The notes: generated by a model from the sequence alone, not told the origin. Positions 15,151 to 24,033 are shown, numbered from the stretch's first letter. The stretch is DNA of 29,459 nucleotides from JBGSIZ01 sp041742255 (GCA_041742255.1 JBGSIZ010000087.1:1-29459); one strand, 5' to 3'. Numbers and translations: made by a program.

Positions 15151-17154
15151 ATGGCCTATCTTCTGGGTGTCGATACTGGCGGGACTTATACCGACGCTGT
15201 TGTTCTGGACGAAGCCACGGACGCCGTTGTGGCCACGGCCAAATCATTGACCACGCGGCCCGATCTGGCGTTGGGTGTGGGCCGCGCCATTGATGCCGCC
15301 ATGGCGCAGGCCGGGGTGGCCCCCGGCGATGTCGCCATGGTGAGTTTGTCCACCACATTGGCCACCAATGCGTTGGTGGAAGGGCAAGGCGGGCGCGTGG
15401 CCTTGGTATTCATCGGGTTTGACGACGCCGAACTGGGTCGCGCGGGCCTGACCGAGGCATTGGCTGGGGACCCCGTCATCCGGTTGCGCGGCGGTCACAC
15501 CCATGCAGGCAGCGAGGTTGCCCCACTGGATCTGGAGGCCCTGCGCGCCGCGCTGGCCGAAATGCCGCCGGGGATCACCGGGTTTGCCATTGCCGCCGTT
15601 TTTGCCACCCGGAACCCCGCCCATGAAATCGCGGCCCGCGACTTGATCCGGGCGCAAACCGGGCAGCCGGTGACCTGTTCCCACGAGTTGTCCTCGGCAC
15701 TCGGCGGGCCGAAGCGGGCGTTGACGGCTGTGTTGAATGCCCGGTTGATCGGGTTGATTGCCCGCCTGATTGATGCCTGCGAGGCCCATTTGGCCCATCT
15801 GGGCATCACCGCCCGCCTGATGGTGGTGCGCGGCGATGGCGCATTAGTGTCCGCCACGGTGGCCCGTGACAAGCCGATTGAAACCATTCTGTCCGGCCCT
15901 GCCGCCAGTATTGCCGGGGCCAGTTGGTTGACCGGAGAAACCGACGCGTTGGTGTCCGATATCGGTGGCACCACAACCGACATTTGCCTGTTGCGCAACG
16001 GTCGCCCCAAGATTGATCCGGACGGTGCCCGCGTTGGACCCTATCGCACCATGGTCGAGGCTGTGGCCATGCGCACATGGGGTCTGGGCGGTGATAGCGA
16101 GGTGCATGTCACCGGCGGTTTGACGGGCGGCCTGCGGTTGGGTCCGCGCCGGGTGATGCCCGTGGCGTTGGCTGCGCATCAGTTTCCCGAATTGGTTCAC
16201 ACCGCGCTGGACCGCGCGTTGGCGCAGGATGGACCCGGCGATGGTAGCGGCCGGTTTGTCATCCCGTTGTGGCACGATATGCCCGAAGGGTTGGACCCTC
16301 GTGAAACCACCGTGGCCCATCGTCTGGCCGAGGGTCCCCGCCGTCTGGCGGATGCCGTTCAGAGCCGGATGGAGGCCCCCGCCCTGTCCCGATTGGTAAG
16401 CCGGGGTCATGTAATGATTGCCGGTGTCACCCCGTCGGACGCCGCCCACGCGCTGGGCCTGACCGATGTCTGGGATGCCGAGGCCGCGACCAAGGCGCTG
16501 GCGTTGTTTGCCCGTGCCCGCGTTGGCAGTGGCGACCGGATTGCCCCGGATGCCCGGACCATTGCCACCGCTATCATTGACCAGTTGACTGCCCAGACCG
16601 TTGATTGTCTGCTCGAGGCCGCCTTTGCCGAGGATGGCCGCGATTGGGACGATCCCGCTGCCCTTGCCCGTCATCCCCTGACCCTTGCCGGGTTGGATGG
16701 CCATGCGGGAGTGGTGCGCACCTCGGTGACCCTCGGTGTGCCGGTAGTGGGGCTGGGGGCCTCTGCCCCCACATACTACGGTGCGGTGGGTGCCCGGTTG
16801 GGAACGCGGATGGTTTTGCCCCGACATGCCGGGGTGGCCAATGCGATTGGTGCCGTTGTGGGGCAAGTGGCCATGTCCCGGTCCGGCACCGTGACCAGCC
16901 CCGGTCCGGGGGTGTTTGTGATTCATTTGCCCGGCGGGCCGGAGCGGTTTGCCGACCGGGATGCCGCTCTGACCGCGCTTGAAGCCACCCTTACCGCCGA
17001 GGCCACCGCCCGCGCCCGCGACAGCGGTGTCGAGGAGGTCCGCCTGACGGTCGAACGTGACATCCGCGAGGTCGAGATCGAGGGCCAGCCGATGTTCATT
17101 GAGGCCATGGTCAAGGTCACCGCGCAGGGGCGTCCCCGGATTGCGGAACCGTGA
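15151..17154 (+). CDS. Hydantoinase/oxoprolinase family protein, A subunit type
   Basis: A 667-residue member of the hydantoinase A / oxoprolinase family. These are ATP-using enzymes that open cyclic amides such as hydantoins, N-methylhydantoin or 5-oxoproline, or act as acetone-carboxylase-type subunits. The N-terminal motif GVDTGGTYTDAV lies at residues 6-17, and the second phosphate-binding motif DIGGTTTDICLL lies near residue 270, both actin/ASKHA-like. GGFTPSD-type sequence appears as AGVTPSDAAHALG. HyuA normally pairs with HyuB, but no HyuB gene follows: the next gene is on the other strand. It starts its own transcription unit after the terminator of the pyrimidine operon. Its substrate cannot be read from sequence. 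Confidence 0.87.
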   Translation: MAYLLGVDTGGTYTDAVVLDEATDAVVATAKSLTTRPDLALGVGRAIDAAMAQAGVAPGDVAMVSLSTTLATNALVEGQGGRVALVFIGFDDAELGRAGLTEALAGDPVIRLRGGHTHAGSEVAPLDLEALRAALAEMPPGITGFAIAAVFATRNPAHEIAARDLIRAQTGQPVTCSHELSSALGGPKRALTAVLNARLIGLIARLIDACEAHLAHLGITARLMVVRGDGALVSATVARDKPIETILSGPAASIAGASWLTGETDALVSDIGGTTTDICLLRNGRPKIDPDGARVGPYRTMVEAVAMRTWGLGGDSEVHVTGGLTGGLRLGPRRVMPVALAAHQFPELVHTALDRALAQDGPGDGSGRFVIPLWHDMPEGLDPRETTVAHRLAEGPRRLADAVQSRMEAPALSRLVSRGHVMIAGVTPSDAAHALGLTDVWDAEAATKALALFARARVGSGDRIAPDARTIATAIIDQLTAQTVDCLLEAAFAEDGRDWDDPAALARHPLTLAGLDGHAGVVRTSVTLGVPVVGLGASAPTYYGAVGARLGTRMVLPRHAGVANAIGAVVGQVAMSRSGTVTSPGPGVFVIHLPGGPERFADRDAALTALEATLTAEATARARDSGVEEVRLTVERDIREVEIEGQPMFIEAMVKVTAQGRPRIAEP

Positions 17155-17166
17155 GGCTGGACCCCG

Positions 17167-17739
17167 TTAGTCGTGAAATTGGCCGCCGGAGTTGAGGATC
17201 TCGATCATCTTGGCCATTCGCGCTGCCCGTGTCTTGTCGGTTTTCGCGGTTTGAAGCCGGAACGAGACCGCAAAGAGGTTGCGACGGTTCAGCGTGTCGA
17301 ACCGTTGTCGCGCCGCCGGGTGCTTGTCCAGTTCCGCCATGAACCAATCGGGGATTAACAGCGTTGCTGGTCCCCCGTATGCCGCATCCCATCGCCCGTC
17401 CGATCGTGCCGCGTCCACCTGCGCCTGTCCGCCCGGCAACATACGCCCGTCCGCAATCAGCCGTTCGCAAATCCCCACATTGCGCGCTGACCAGATCGAC
17501 CGTGCCCGTCGAGGTGTCAGCCGTTGCGCATACGATGTGGCGTCCAGCGATTTCTTGATCCCGTCGATCCAGCCGACCCGCAACGCCTCGGTCACGCAAT
17601 CGTCCCATGTCACCGAGGGCACCCCGGACGCGACCTTGTAGATCCGCACCCATAGCGCGGTTTCGTGGCCCGCGTTTTTCGCGAACCAGTCGCCAAGCGC
17701 CTGCGGCGTGACAAATGTTTGCGGGTTTTCGACAATCAT
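17167..17739 (-). CDS. YdeI/OmpD-associated family protein
   Basis: A 190-residue protein resembling the YdeI/OmpD-associated (BOF-like) family, whose molecular function is poorly known. Family-like blocks include the N-terminal ETALWVRIYKVASG, WDDCVTEALRVGWIDGIKKSLD, YAQRLTPRRARSIWSARN and the C-terminal FDTLNRRNLFAVSFRLQTAKTDKTRAARMAKMIEIL. The start at 17739 gives the usual length; an in-frame start at 17823 would add 28 residues unlike the family and run into the promoter of the divergent gene. It stands alone and converges on the HyuA-like gene, with 12 bases between stops. Confidence 0.85.
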   Translation of the reverse strand: MIVENPQTFVTPQALGDWFAKNAGHETALWVRIYKVASGVPSVTWDDCVTEALRVGWIDGIKKSLDATSYAQRLTPRRARSIWSARNVGICERLIADGRMLPGGQAQVDAARSDGRWDAAYGGPATLLIPDWFMAELDKHPAARQRFDTLNRRNLFAVSFRLQTAKTDKTRAARMAKMIEILNSGGQFHD

Positions 17740-17821
17740 GCCCGTAGTGTTGCCGAATTGGATTGGACGGCGCAAGCGGCTTGCGGTAGCTTTTCCCAAA
17801 GCGCTTTGAAAGGATCCTCGC

Positions 17822-18607
17822 ATGCCTATCCGAACCGTTGTCTGGGGTGAAAATGTCCATGAGCAAAAGAACCGCGTTGTGGCCGGAATTTATCCCAAGG
17901 GCATGCATCAATACATCGCCGATGCCTTGAACGCCGACCCCCGCTTTGCCGCCACGACCGCCACATTGCAGGAACCCGAACATGGTTTGCCCGAGGCCCG
18001 GCTGGCCCAGACCGATGTGTTGATCTGGTGGGGCCATGCCGCCCATGGCGACGTGTCCGATGCCGTGGTCGAGCGCGTGGCCGAGCATGTTTGGGCCGGT
18101 ATGGGTTTGATTGTGTTACACTCTGGCCATTTTGCCAAGATATTCAAGCGGTTGATGGGCACCCCCTGCAACCTGACATGGCGCGAGGCGGGCGAGCGGG
18201 AACGTATCTGGGTCAGCTCTCGCAATCATCCCATTGCCGCCGGGTTGCCCGACCATTTCGAGTTGGAAAACGAAGAAATGTATGGCGAGCCGTTTGGGAT
18301 ACCCGAGCCGCTGGAAACCGTGTTCATCAGTTGGTTTCAAGGCGGCGAGGTGTTCCGGTCCGGGGTCACCTACAAGCGGGGCGCGGGCAATGTGTTCTAC
18401 TTTCGCCCCGGCCATGAAACCTATCCGACCTATCACGATGCCGCCGTGCAGACCGTGTTGCGCAATGCCGTGGCGTGGGCCCACAACCCGGCCCCCCGCG
18501 TGCCGCATGTGACCGATGCCCCCAATGTGCCCGTAGAGACCGCGCTGGAGCCGATCACCGAACGCGGTCCCCGGTTGCACAGCGATGGCGAGGAGGGGTT
18601 CCGGTGA
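17822..18607 (+). CDS. ThuA-domain protein
   Basis: A 261-residue cytoplasmic protein of the ThuA family (class I glutamine-amidotransferase-like fold), found with sugar oxidoreductases in trehalose and other disaccharide use. Visible blocks are VVWGENVHEQ at the N-terminus, DVLIWWGHAAHGDV, the strand-loop GLIVLHSGHFAKIFKRLMG, NHPIAAGLPDHFELENEEMYGEPF and GNVFYFRPGHETYPTYHD. AAAGGAT precedes the ATG. Its stop overlaps the GTG start of a Gfo/Idh oxidoreductase, mirroring thuA-thuB of Sinorhizobium. ThuA is thought to act on keto-sugars made by its oxidoreductase partner. The true substrate is not known here, and no sugar ABC transporter is next to it. Confidence 0.87.
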   Translation: MPIRTVVWGENVHEQKNRVVAGIYPKGMHQYIADALNADPRFAATTATLQEPEHGLPEARLAQTDVLIWWGHAAHGDVSDAVVERVAEHVWAGMGLIVLHSGHFAKIFKRLMGTPCNLTWREAGERERIWVSSRNHPIAAGLPDHFELENEEMYGEPFGIPEPLETVFISWFQGGEVFRSGVTYKRGAGNVFYFRPGHETYPTYHDAAVQTVLRNAVAWAHNPAPRVPHVTDAPNVPVETALEPITERGPRLHSDGEEGFR

Positions 18608-19659
18608 CCCCCTTGCGTATCCTGATCGTGGGCACGGGCGGCATGGCCAACGCCCATGCCGAAGCCTATGCCGCCATGCCCGGTGTGCAGGTGGTTGCCG
18701 GCGTGGACACCAACCCCGACAGGTTGGCCGCATTTTGTGCCCGTCACGCCGTGCCGCATGGGTTTGCGTCGGTGCAGGACGCTATCAACTGGGGCGGATT
18801 TGATGCCGCGTCCAACGTCACGCCCGATGCCGTGCATCATCCCACGACCTTGCCCCTGCTGGCGGCAGGCAAGCCAGTGTTGTGTGAAAAACCCCTTGCC
18901 GCCACCCATGCCCATGCCGCCGAGATGGCCGCCGCCGCCGACCGTGCCGGGGTCGTCAATATGGTCAACCTGACCTATCGCAACGGTCCCGCCGTGATGG
19001 AGGCCGCCCGGTTGGTTGCCAGCGGGGCCATTGGAGCCGTCCGCCATTTCGAGGCGTCCTATTTGCAAAGCTGGTTGACCCAGCCTGCGTGGGGCGATTG
19101 GGCGACCGAGGATGCGTGGCTGTGGCGGTTGTCCACTGCCCATGGTTCCATGGGCGTGCTGGGCGACGTGGGCGTGCATATCCTTGATTTTGCGACCCTT
19201 GTGGCGGGTGCGGATGCCGCCGCCGTTTCCGCCCGTCTGACCACGTTTGACAAGGCCCCCGAGGGTCGCATTGGCCCCTATGTTCTGGATGCCAACGACA
19301 GTTGCACGATGCAGCTGCGCCTGACCAACGGTGCCGTGGGCGTGGTGCATGCCAGCCGTTTTGCCACCGGGCATATGAACGATTTGTCGCTACGGGTGTT
19401 TGGGACCATGGGCGGTCTTGATGTCCGCTATGAAAACAACGTCAGCCTGTTGCGGGGGTGTCTGGGCGAGGATCGTCTGACCGCCACATGGCGCGATTTG
19501 CCCAGACCGCCCGTGGCCACAAATCACGAACGGTTTGTCGCGGCGGTGCGTGCCGGAACCCCGGTTTTGCCAGATTTTGCCCGGGGTGCTGCGCTCAACC
19601 GGCTTTTGGACCGGGCGGTGCAGTCTGATGCGCAGGGGTGTTGCGATCTGGCGGTATGA
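18604..19659 (+). CDS. Gfo/Idh/MocA family oxidoreductase (ThuB-like)
   Basis: A 351-residue NAD(P)-dependent oxidoreductase. The Rossmann motif GTGGMANAHAEAY lies at residues 10-22 and the family signature CEKPL at 94-98; a long C-terminal substrate domain follows (RHFEASYLQSWLTQP, then GVLGDVGVHILDFATLVAG). The start is a GTG at 18604 overlapping the ThuA stop (GTGA), with AGGAGG at 18591-18596, a strong site at ideal spacing that decides the start. Pairing with ThuA suggests it makes a keto-sugar from a glycoside or disaccharide. It could equally act on inositol-type substrates; the family is broad. Confidence 0.87.
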   Translation: MTPLRILIVGTGGMANAHAEAYAAMPGVQVVAGVDTNPDRLAAFCARHAVPHGFASVQDAINWGGFDAASNVTPDAVHHPTTLPLLAAGKPVLCEKPLAATHAHAAEMAAAADRAGVVNMVNLTYRNGPAVMEAARLVASGAIGAVRHFEASYLQSWLTQPAWGDWATEDAWLWRLSTAHGSMGVLGDVGVHILDFATLVAGADAAAVSARLTTFDKAPEGRIGPYVLDANDSCTMQLRLTNGAVGVVHASRFATGHMNDLSLRVFGTMGGLDVRYENNVSLLRGCLGEDRLTATWRDLPRPPVATNHERFVAAVRAGTPVLPDFARGAALNRLLDRAVQSDAQGCCDLAV

Positions 19660-19717
19660 CGTGGCTTGCGGCAGGGTTCCGCACGGGCCAGTGTTGCCCC
19701 AATAGCACGAGGCCACA

Positions 19718-21391
19718 ATGACCGACCGTGAACCCCCCGCCCTGTTTTTCCACCCCGATGCGATCGAGGGCGAGGGCCGCGAATTGGTGGGGCGTCGGTC
19801 TGCCGGGCAATCCTTCGTCCAAGGGTTTCTGCGCCACATGCCCGGCCCGCATGTCAACGTCGTGACCGAAACCGAAAAGGCCGCCAAGGCGTTTGAGGCG
19901 ACAGCCCGCGCGATGGGCGAAACCCGACAGATCAAGGCCAACCTGTTGCGCGGCGACAGTGATTTCACCCGCGCGGGCACCGTGTTTTTCCCCGCACCGG
20001 GGTATCTGAATGCCGCGTGGCGGCGGCAGCGGTTTGGCCCCGCAAACTGTTCCCTTGTCGGGATCACTCACACTGTATCGACCCGCCGCATCATCGAGAG
20101 CCTGCACACCCTGTTGGCCGAACCCGTCGAGGAGTGGGACGCCATCATCTGCACCAGCCGCGCCGTGCAATCGGTGGTCGCCCGCCAATTCGCGCTGGAG
20201 GCCGAGTATTATCGCGCCCGGTTCGGGGCCGTTCGGGTGCCTCAACCCCGGTTGCCCGTGATTCCGTTGGGCATTGACGCCGCCACATTTGCCCGGTCCG
20301 ACGCCTTGCGCGCCGAGGCCCGCGCCCGGTTTGACGTGCCACAAGATGCCGTGGTGGTGATGACCGTGGGCCGCTGGACCAGCGTGGAAAAGGCCAATCC
20401 GGTGCCGTTGTTCATGGCCTTGGAACAGGTTGCCGCCACGTTGGGCAAGCCTGTGCATTTGTGGATGGTCGGCTGGTCCGCCCGCGACGAGGAAACCGCC
20501 CTGCACCGCGAAGGTGCCGCCCGGTTGTGCCCCGCTGTCACCACCCGGATGATCGACGGGCGCGATCCGTGGGCCCGCCGCGCCGTGTGGTCGGGGGCCG
20601 ATATATTCACCTTGCCGGTGGATAACATACAGGAGACGTTCGGCCTTGTCCCGGTCGAGGCGATGGCCGCCGGTTTGCCGGTTGTGATGCCTGATTGGGA
20701 CGGCTTTCGCGATACAGTCGTGGACGGTGAAACCGGGTTTCTGACCCCGACCCTGATGGCCCCGCCCGGCGATGGCGGATTGATCGCCGCCCGGTTTGCC
20801 GATGGCACGGATGATTATATCCGTTATCTGGCGATGGTGTTGCAGCACACCGTCATTGATGTGCCCGCCTATGCGGCAGCCATTCGGCGGCTGGCCGAAA
20901 ATCCCGCGTTGCGCGCCCGGATGGGGGCCGCGGGGGCCACGCATGTGCGCCGGAATTTCGATCTGAGCGCGGTTATTCCCCGCTATGCCGCCTTGGCCGA
21001 GGAATTGGCCGAACTGCGCCGGGGGCCCACCCCGACCACCCCTCGCGCGGCACGGGGTCCGGTCAATCCGTTGGAGGTGGACCCGTTTGACCTGTATCGT
21101 GCCTATCCGACACGCGCCGTGACCCCGGCGGATGTCGTGACCCATCGTCGCCCGCTGGATGCCGCCACGCTGGCCGGGTTGGACGCCGTGAATGGCCGCA
21201 CGTTGTATCGCCGCAAGGTCGTAGGCGATGCCACGCTGGTTGCTGTGGCTGCCCGAATTGCCGCAGATGGTCCTGTGACCCTGACCGATCTGGCCGCCCG
21301 GACCGGTCTTGGCCAGCGGGTGGCGACGGCGGCGGTGTTGTTTTTGGCGAAACAAGACTTTGTTTCCATAACCGCACCTATGCCAAAGTAA
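19718..21391 (+). CDS. GT4-type glycosyltransferase with an extra C-terminal domain
   Basis: A 557-residue protein with a GT-B fold. The central part has LPVIPLGIDAATFARS and VVVMTVGRWTSVEKANP (nucleotide-domain start), and the GT4 motif ETFGLVPVEAMAAGLPVV places the EX7E glutamates at E306 and E314. After about residue 430 comes an unusual tail. A linker (RRGPTPTTPRAARG) leads to a roughly 110-residue domain whose last part, PVTLTDLAARTGLGQRVATAAVLFLAKQDFV, looks like a small winged helix. It probably adds a sugar to a surface glycan or protein from an NDP-sugar donor. It starts the run of glycan-type genes ending at 24794. Confidence 0.83.
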   Translation: MTDREPPALFFHPDAIEGEGRELVGRRSAGQSFVQGFLRHMPGPHVNVVTETEKAAKAFEATARAMGETRQIKANLLRGDSDFTRAGTVFFPAPGYLNAAWRRQRFGPANCSLVGITHTVSTRRIIESLHTLLAEPVEEWDAIICTSRAVQSVVARQFALEAEYYRARFGAVRVPQPRLPVIPLGIDAATFARSDALRAEARARFDVPQDAVVVMTVGRWTSVEKANPVPLFMALEQVAATLGKPVHLWMVGWSARDEETALHREGAARLCPAVTTRMIDGRDPWARRAVWSGADIFTLPVDNIQETFGLVPVEAMAAGLPVVMPDWDGFRDTVVDGETGFLTPTLMAPPGDGGLIAARFADGTDDYIRYLAMVLQHTVIDVPAYAAAIRRLAENPALRARMGAAGATHVRRNFDLSAVIPRYAALAEELAELRRGPTPTTPRAARGPVNPLEVDPFDLYRAYPTRAVTPADVVTHRRPLDAATLAGLDAVNGRTLYRRKVVGDATLVAVAARIAADGPVTLTDLAARTGLGQRVATAAVLFLAKQDFVSITAPMPK

Positions 21392-21464
21392 TGCCGTAAT
21401 TGTTTCGTAAACGCGCAAAGCGATCCCAATGTTCGGGGTGGCGCGACGGGGAAAGGGGTCTGTG

Positions 21465-22253
21465 ATGCAGTTGTCGGTTTCGTTTGAAAATACCCGCGAC
21501 GGGGGTTCTGTGGGCAGTGGCCCCGTCACCGTCGGTTGGTTTCTGAACGTCCAGAAGGGCGGCATCATCTATTTCCCCCCCGAACGGGTCCGGGGTGCCG
21601 AAAAGAACAAGGCCCACGCCAAAAGCGCGTCCCGGTGTCCTGCCGTCATCAATCTGGAGAGCCGGTATTTTGTCATTCGGTGTCCGTTCGATTTGAACCT
21701 TGAGTTTGTGCGCGACAAGGACGGCAAGCCCGGGTTGAAGAACCTGAGCGGCGATATGTCCGCGATCCGCGCCAACAAGCTGGGCGAGAAAATCCACATG
21801 ACCCCGGAAAAGGAATGGCGCTATCCCACGGTGCCGACGCTGCAACTGTCGTTGCCCTATACGTTCATTGCCGATGAACCGGTTTATGCCAGTCAGGTGG
21901 CCCCGTTCCTGCACTATGCCCGCGAGCCGATGCCGGGAACCATTTTCGGCGGCCGGTTCCCGATCAACGTCTGGCCCCGCCCGTTGATGTGGGCGTTTGA
22001 ATGGCACGACATCACCAAGCCGCTGAAGGTGAGCCGGGGCGATCCGTTGTTTTACGTCACCTTTGAAACCGTGCCCCAAGACCGGAGTGTCGTCGTCGTT
22101 GAAACCGAACTGACCCCCGAATTGCACGACTATATAGAGCTGATTTCGGGTGCTGTGAATTACGTCAACCAGACGTTTTCCCTGTTTGAGGCCGCCGAGG
22201 CCCGCCGCCCCGCCACCCTTGTCAAACCTGTGCGCCGCAAGACCGGAGGCTGA
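21465..22253 (+). CDS. Uncharacterised protein in the glycan-type cluster
   Basis: A 262-residue protein I do not recognise. It has no signal peptide or membrane segment. It is rich in beta-type stretches (VTVGWFLNVQKGGIIYFPP, YFVIRCPFDLNLEFV, TVPTLQLSLPYTFIADEPVYASQ), aromatic and proline rich, and ends in a basic tail. The ATG at 21465 has GGAAAGGGG at 21449-21457; an in-frame ATG at 21429 has no such site. It lies 5 bases before the TPR-glycosyltransferase gene, so it is part of the operon. The look is of a compact beta-sandwich or cupin-like fold, but that is only an impression. Confidence 0.8.
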   Translation: MQLSVSFENTRDGGSVGSGPVTVGWFLNVQKGGIIYFPPERVRGAEKNKAHAKSASRCPAVINLESRYFVIRCPFDLNLEFVRDKDGKPGLKNLSGDMSAIRANKLGEKIHMTPEKEWRYPTVPTLQLSLPYTFIADEPVYASQVAPFLHYAREPMPGTIFGGRFPINVWPRPLMWAFEWHDITKPLKVSRGDPLFYVTFETVPQDRSVVVVETELTPELHDYIELISGAVNYVNQTFSLFEAAEARRPATLVKPVRRKTGG

Positions 22254-22258
22254 CCCAA

Positions 22259-23635
22259 GTGGAGATGATCGACCCAAGGGCCTTGCCGCTGGTCCGGTCC
22301 CGTGCCGTGGACCTGCACCGCGCGGGCAAGACCGACGAGGCCTATCGCGCCTATACCGCCTATCTGGCGCAGGTGCCCGGTGACGCGGGCATCTGGTCCA
22401 ATCTGGGCGCGTTGTTTCGCACCACGCACCGCTACACAGCCGCATTGCGCGCGCAGGAAAAGGCGATGGCGCTGGACCCTGCCGCCACCGGTGTGCGCAC
22501 CAATTATGCCAATATCCTGTCTGATCTGGGCCGCTATGATGCGTCGCTGGCCGTGCGCCGCGCGTTGTTGGCCGACGATCCCGGCAACCTGACCCAAAAG
22601 GCGATGATTGGGCGTTGTCTGCGGGGGCTGGGTGACTATGACGCCGCCGCCGCCTGGCTGGCCCGCGCCCATGCCGACCATCCCGACGACAGCGAGATTG
22701 AGATACAGTTGTCCTTTGCCCTGTTGGGCGCTGGCCGCTATGATCCGGGGTTCCACCATTACCGCGCCCGGTGGAAATCGGACGAGATGAAGCCCCGCGA
22801 CCTGCCGTTTCCGCAGTGGGCGGGCGAGGATCTGCGCGGCAAGACCGTTCTGGTGATGCCCGAACAAGGGTTCGGTGACGCCGTGATCTTTGCCCGGTTG
22901 ATCCCCAAGTTGAAGGCCCTTGGGCCGCATGTGAAACTGTTGGTGGACAAGCCGTTGTTCCGCCTGTTCCAGACCGTTGACGGGGTGGATCAGGTGGTGC
23001 CGACCCTGATCGAGGCGGGGACCTATGATTACTGGGTCAACCTGATGGATATTGCGTTGCTGGGCCTGACGTCCCGCGCCGATATTCCGCCCCCGACCCG
23101 GTTGCATATTCCGGCAGATGCCCGCGCCCGCGCCGCCCGGATCGTGGAACCTTATGGTGACAAAGTCCGCGTTGGCCTCGTCTGGACCGGGTCGGTGACC
23201 TACAAGGGCAATGCGTTCCGGTCGTTCAGCCACACCGATTTTCTGCCCTTGACCGAGGTCCTCGGCGTGCAGTTGTTTTCGCTATATAAGGGGCCGATGC
23301 ACGCCGCCTATGTGGCGGATGGCACGTCCGCGTTCCTTCTGGACGCCGGGTCCTCCGAGGCCGATTTTGCCGACACCGCCGCCACGATGCAGGAGATGGA
23401 CCTGATCATCACATCCGACACAGCGACCGCCCATGTCGCCGGATCGTTGGGCGTGCCGGTGTGGACGGTCCTGCATTGGGATGCGTTCTGGCTGTATACT
23501 CATCACGGGGACACGACCCCGTGGTATCCATCCATGCGGCTGTATCGGCAGCGCGCCGCCTTGAACTGGGACGCGGTCATGGCCGAGGTCAAGGCCGACC
23601 TGACCGCCTTTGTCCAGAAAGTTGCCCAAACATGA
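22259..23635 (+). CDS. TPR protein with C-terminal GT9-like glycosyltransferase domain
   Basis: A 458-residue soluble protein. Residues 5-165 hold about four tetratricopeptide repeats (for example AGIWSNLGALFRTTHRYTAALRAQEKAMALDP and GVRTNYANILSDLGRYDASL). From about residue 190 a GT-B-like domain follows: LRGKTVLVMPEQGFGDAVIFARLIP is the usual opening of heptosyltransferase/GT9 domains, and TSDTATAHVAGSLGVPVW (H392) is their donor-site motif. The start is probably the GTG at 22259, ten bases after GGAGG at 22244-22248; ATG at 22265 is possible but spaced too far. The stop overlaps the next start (ATGA). Such fusions occur in surface-glycan and flagellin-glycosylation loci. Confidence 0.83.
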   Translation: MEMIDPRALPLVRSRAVDLHRAGKTDEAYRAYTAYLAQVPGDAGIWSNLGALFRTTHRYTAALRAQEKAMALDPAATGVRTNYANILSDLGRYDASLAVRRALLADDPGNLTQKAMIGRCLRGLGDYDAAAAWLARAHADHPDDSEIEIQLSFALLGAGRYDPGFHHYRARWKSDEMKPRDLPFPQWAGEDLRGKTVLVMPEQGFGDAVIFARLIPKLKALGPHVKLLVDKPLFRLFQTVDGVDQVVPTLIEAGTYDYWVNLMDIALLGLTSRADIPPPTRLHIPADARARAARIVEPYGDKVRVGLVWTGSVTYKGNAFRSFSHTDFLPLTEVLGVQLFSLYKGPMHAAYVADGTSAFLLDAGSSEADFADTAATMQEMDLIITSDTATAHVAGSLGVPVWTVLHWDAFWLYTHHGDTTPWYPSMRLYRQRAALNWDAVMAEVKADLTAFVQKVAQT

Positions 23636-24033
23636 CCGATATTCTTGTGCCCACGTCGCCGGGGGAATTGATCGACAAACTGACCATCCTGCGGATCAAG
23701 ACCGAGAGGATCACGGACCCCGCCAAGCTGGAGAATGTCCGCCATGAACAGGGTGTTCTGGATGCGATTGCCGCCCGCGCCTTGCCGGACCTGACCGAAC
23801 TGCGCGCCTTGTGGGCGGACCTGTATGATATCAACGCCGCCCTGTGGGTGATCGAGGATGACATCCGCGATTGTGAAAAGGCTGGCGATTTTGGCCCGAC
23901 GTTTGTTGCGCTGGCCCGCGCTGTTTACGTCACCAACGATCGCCGTGCCAAGGTCAAGAAGGATATCAACCTGTTGCTGGGGTCCGCCATTGTCGAGGAG
24001 AAATCCTATGCCGATCATGGCGTGTCTCCATGA
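23632..24033 (+). CDS. Small conserved protein, DUF6165-like
   Basis: A 133-residue soluble protein. The opening ILVPTSPGELIDKLTILRIKTERI and the later ALWVIEDDIRDCEK, FVALARAVYVTNDRRAKVKKDINLL blocks match my memory of the family catalogued as DUF6165, which is often found beside TPR proteins and glycosyltransferases. It is mostly helical and charged. It overlaps both neighbours by four bases (ATGA at each end), so it is translated together with the TPR-glycosyltransferase and the FkbM methyltransferase. Its role is unknown; the tight coupling suggests it works with them. Confidence 0.8.
   Translation: MTDILVPTSPGELIDKLTILRIKTERITDPAKLENVRHEQGVLDAIAARALPDLTELRALWADLYDINAALWVIEDDIRDCEKAGDFGPTFVALARAVYVTNDRRAKVKKDINLLLGSAIVEEKSYADHGVSP

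Noticed and set aside
13409..15358. 649-codon minus-strand open frame across permease 2, the binding protein and the HyuA start
   Set aside because: It covers three real features including a terminator and has no domain; antisense artefact.
19595..21568. 657-codon minus-strand open frame opposite the glycosyltransferase
   Set aside because: Arg/His/Gly-rich translation without motifs; the plus strand has a clear GT4 signature.
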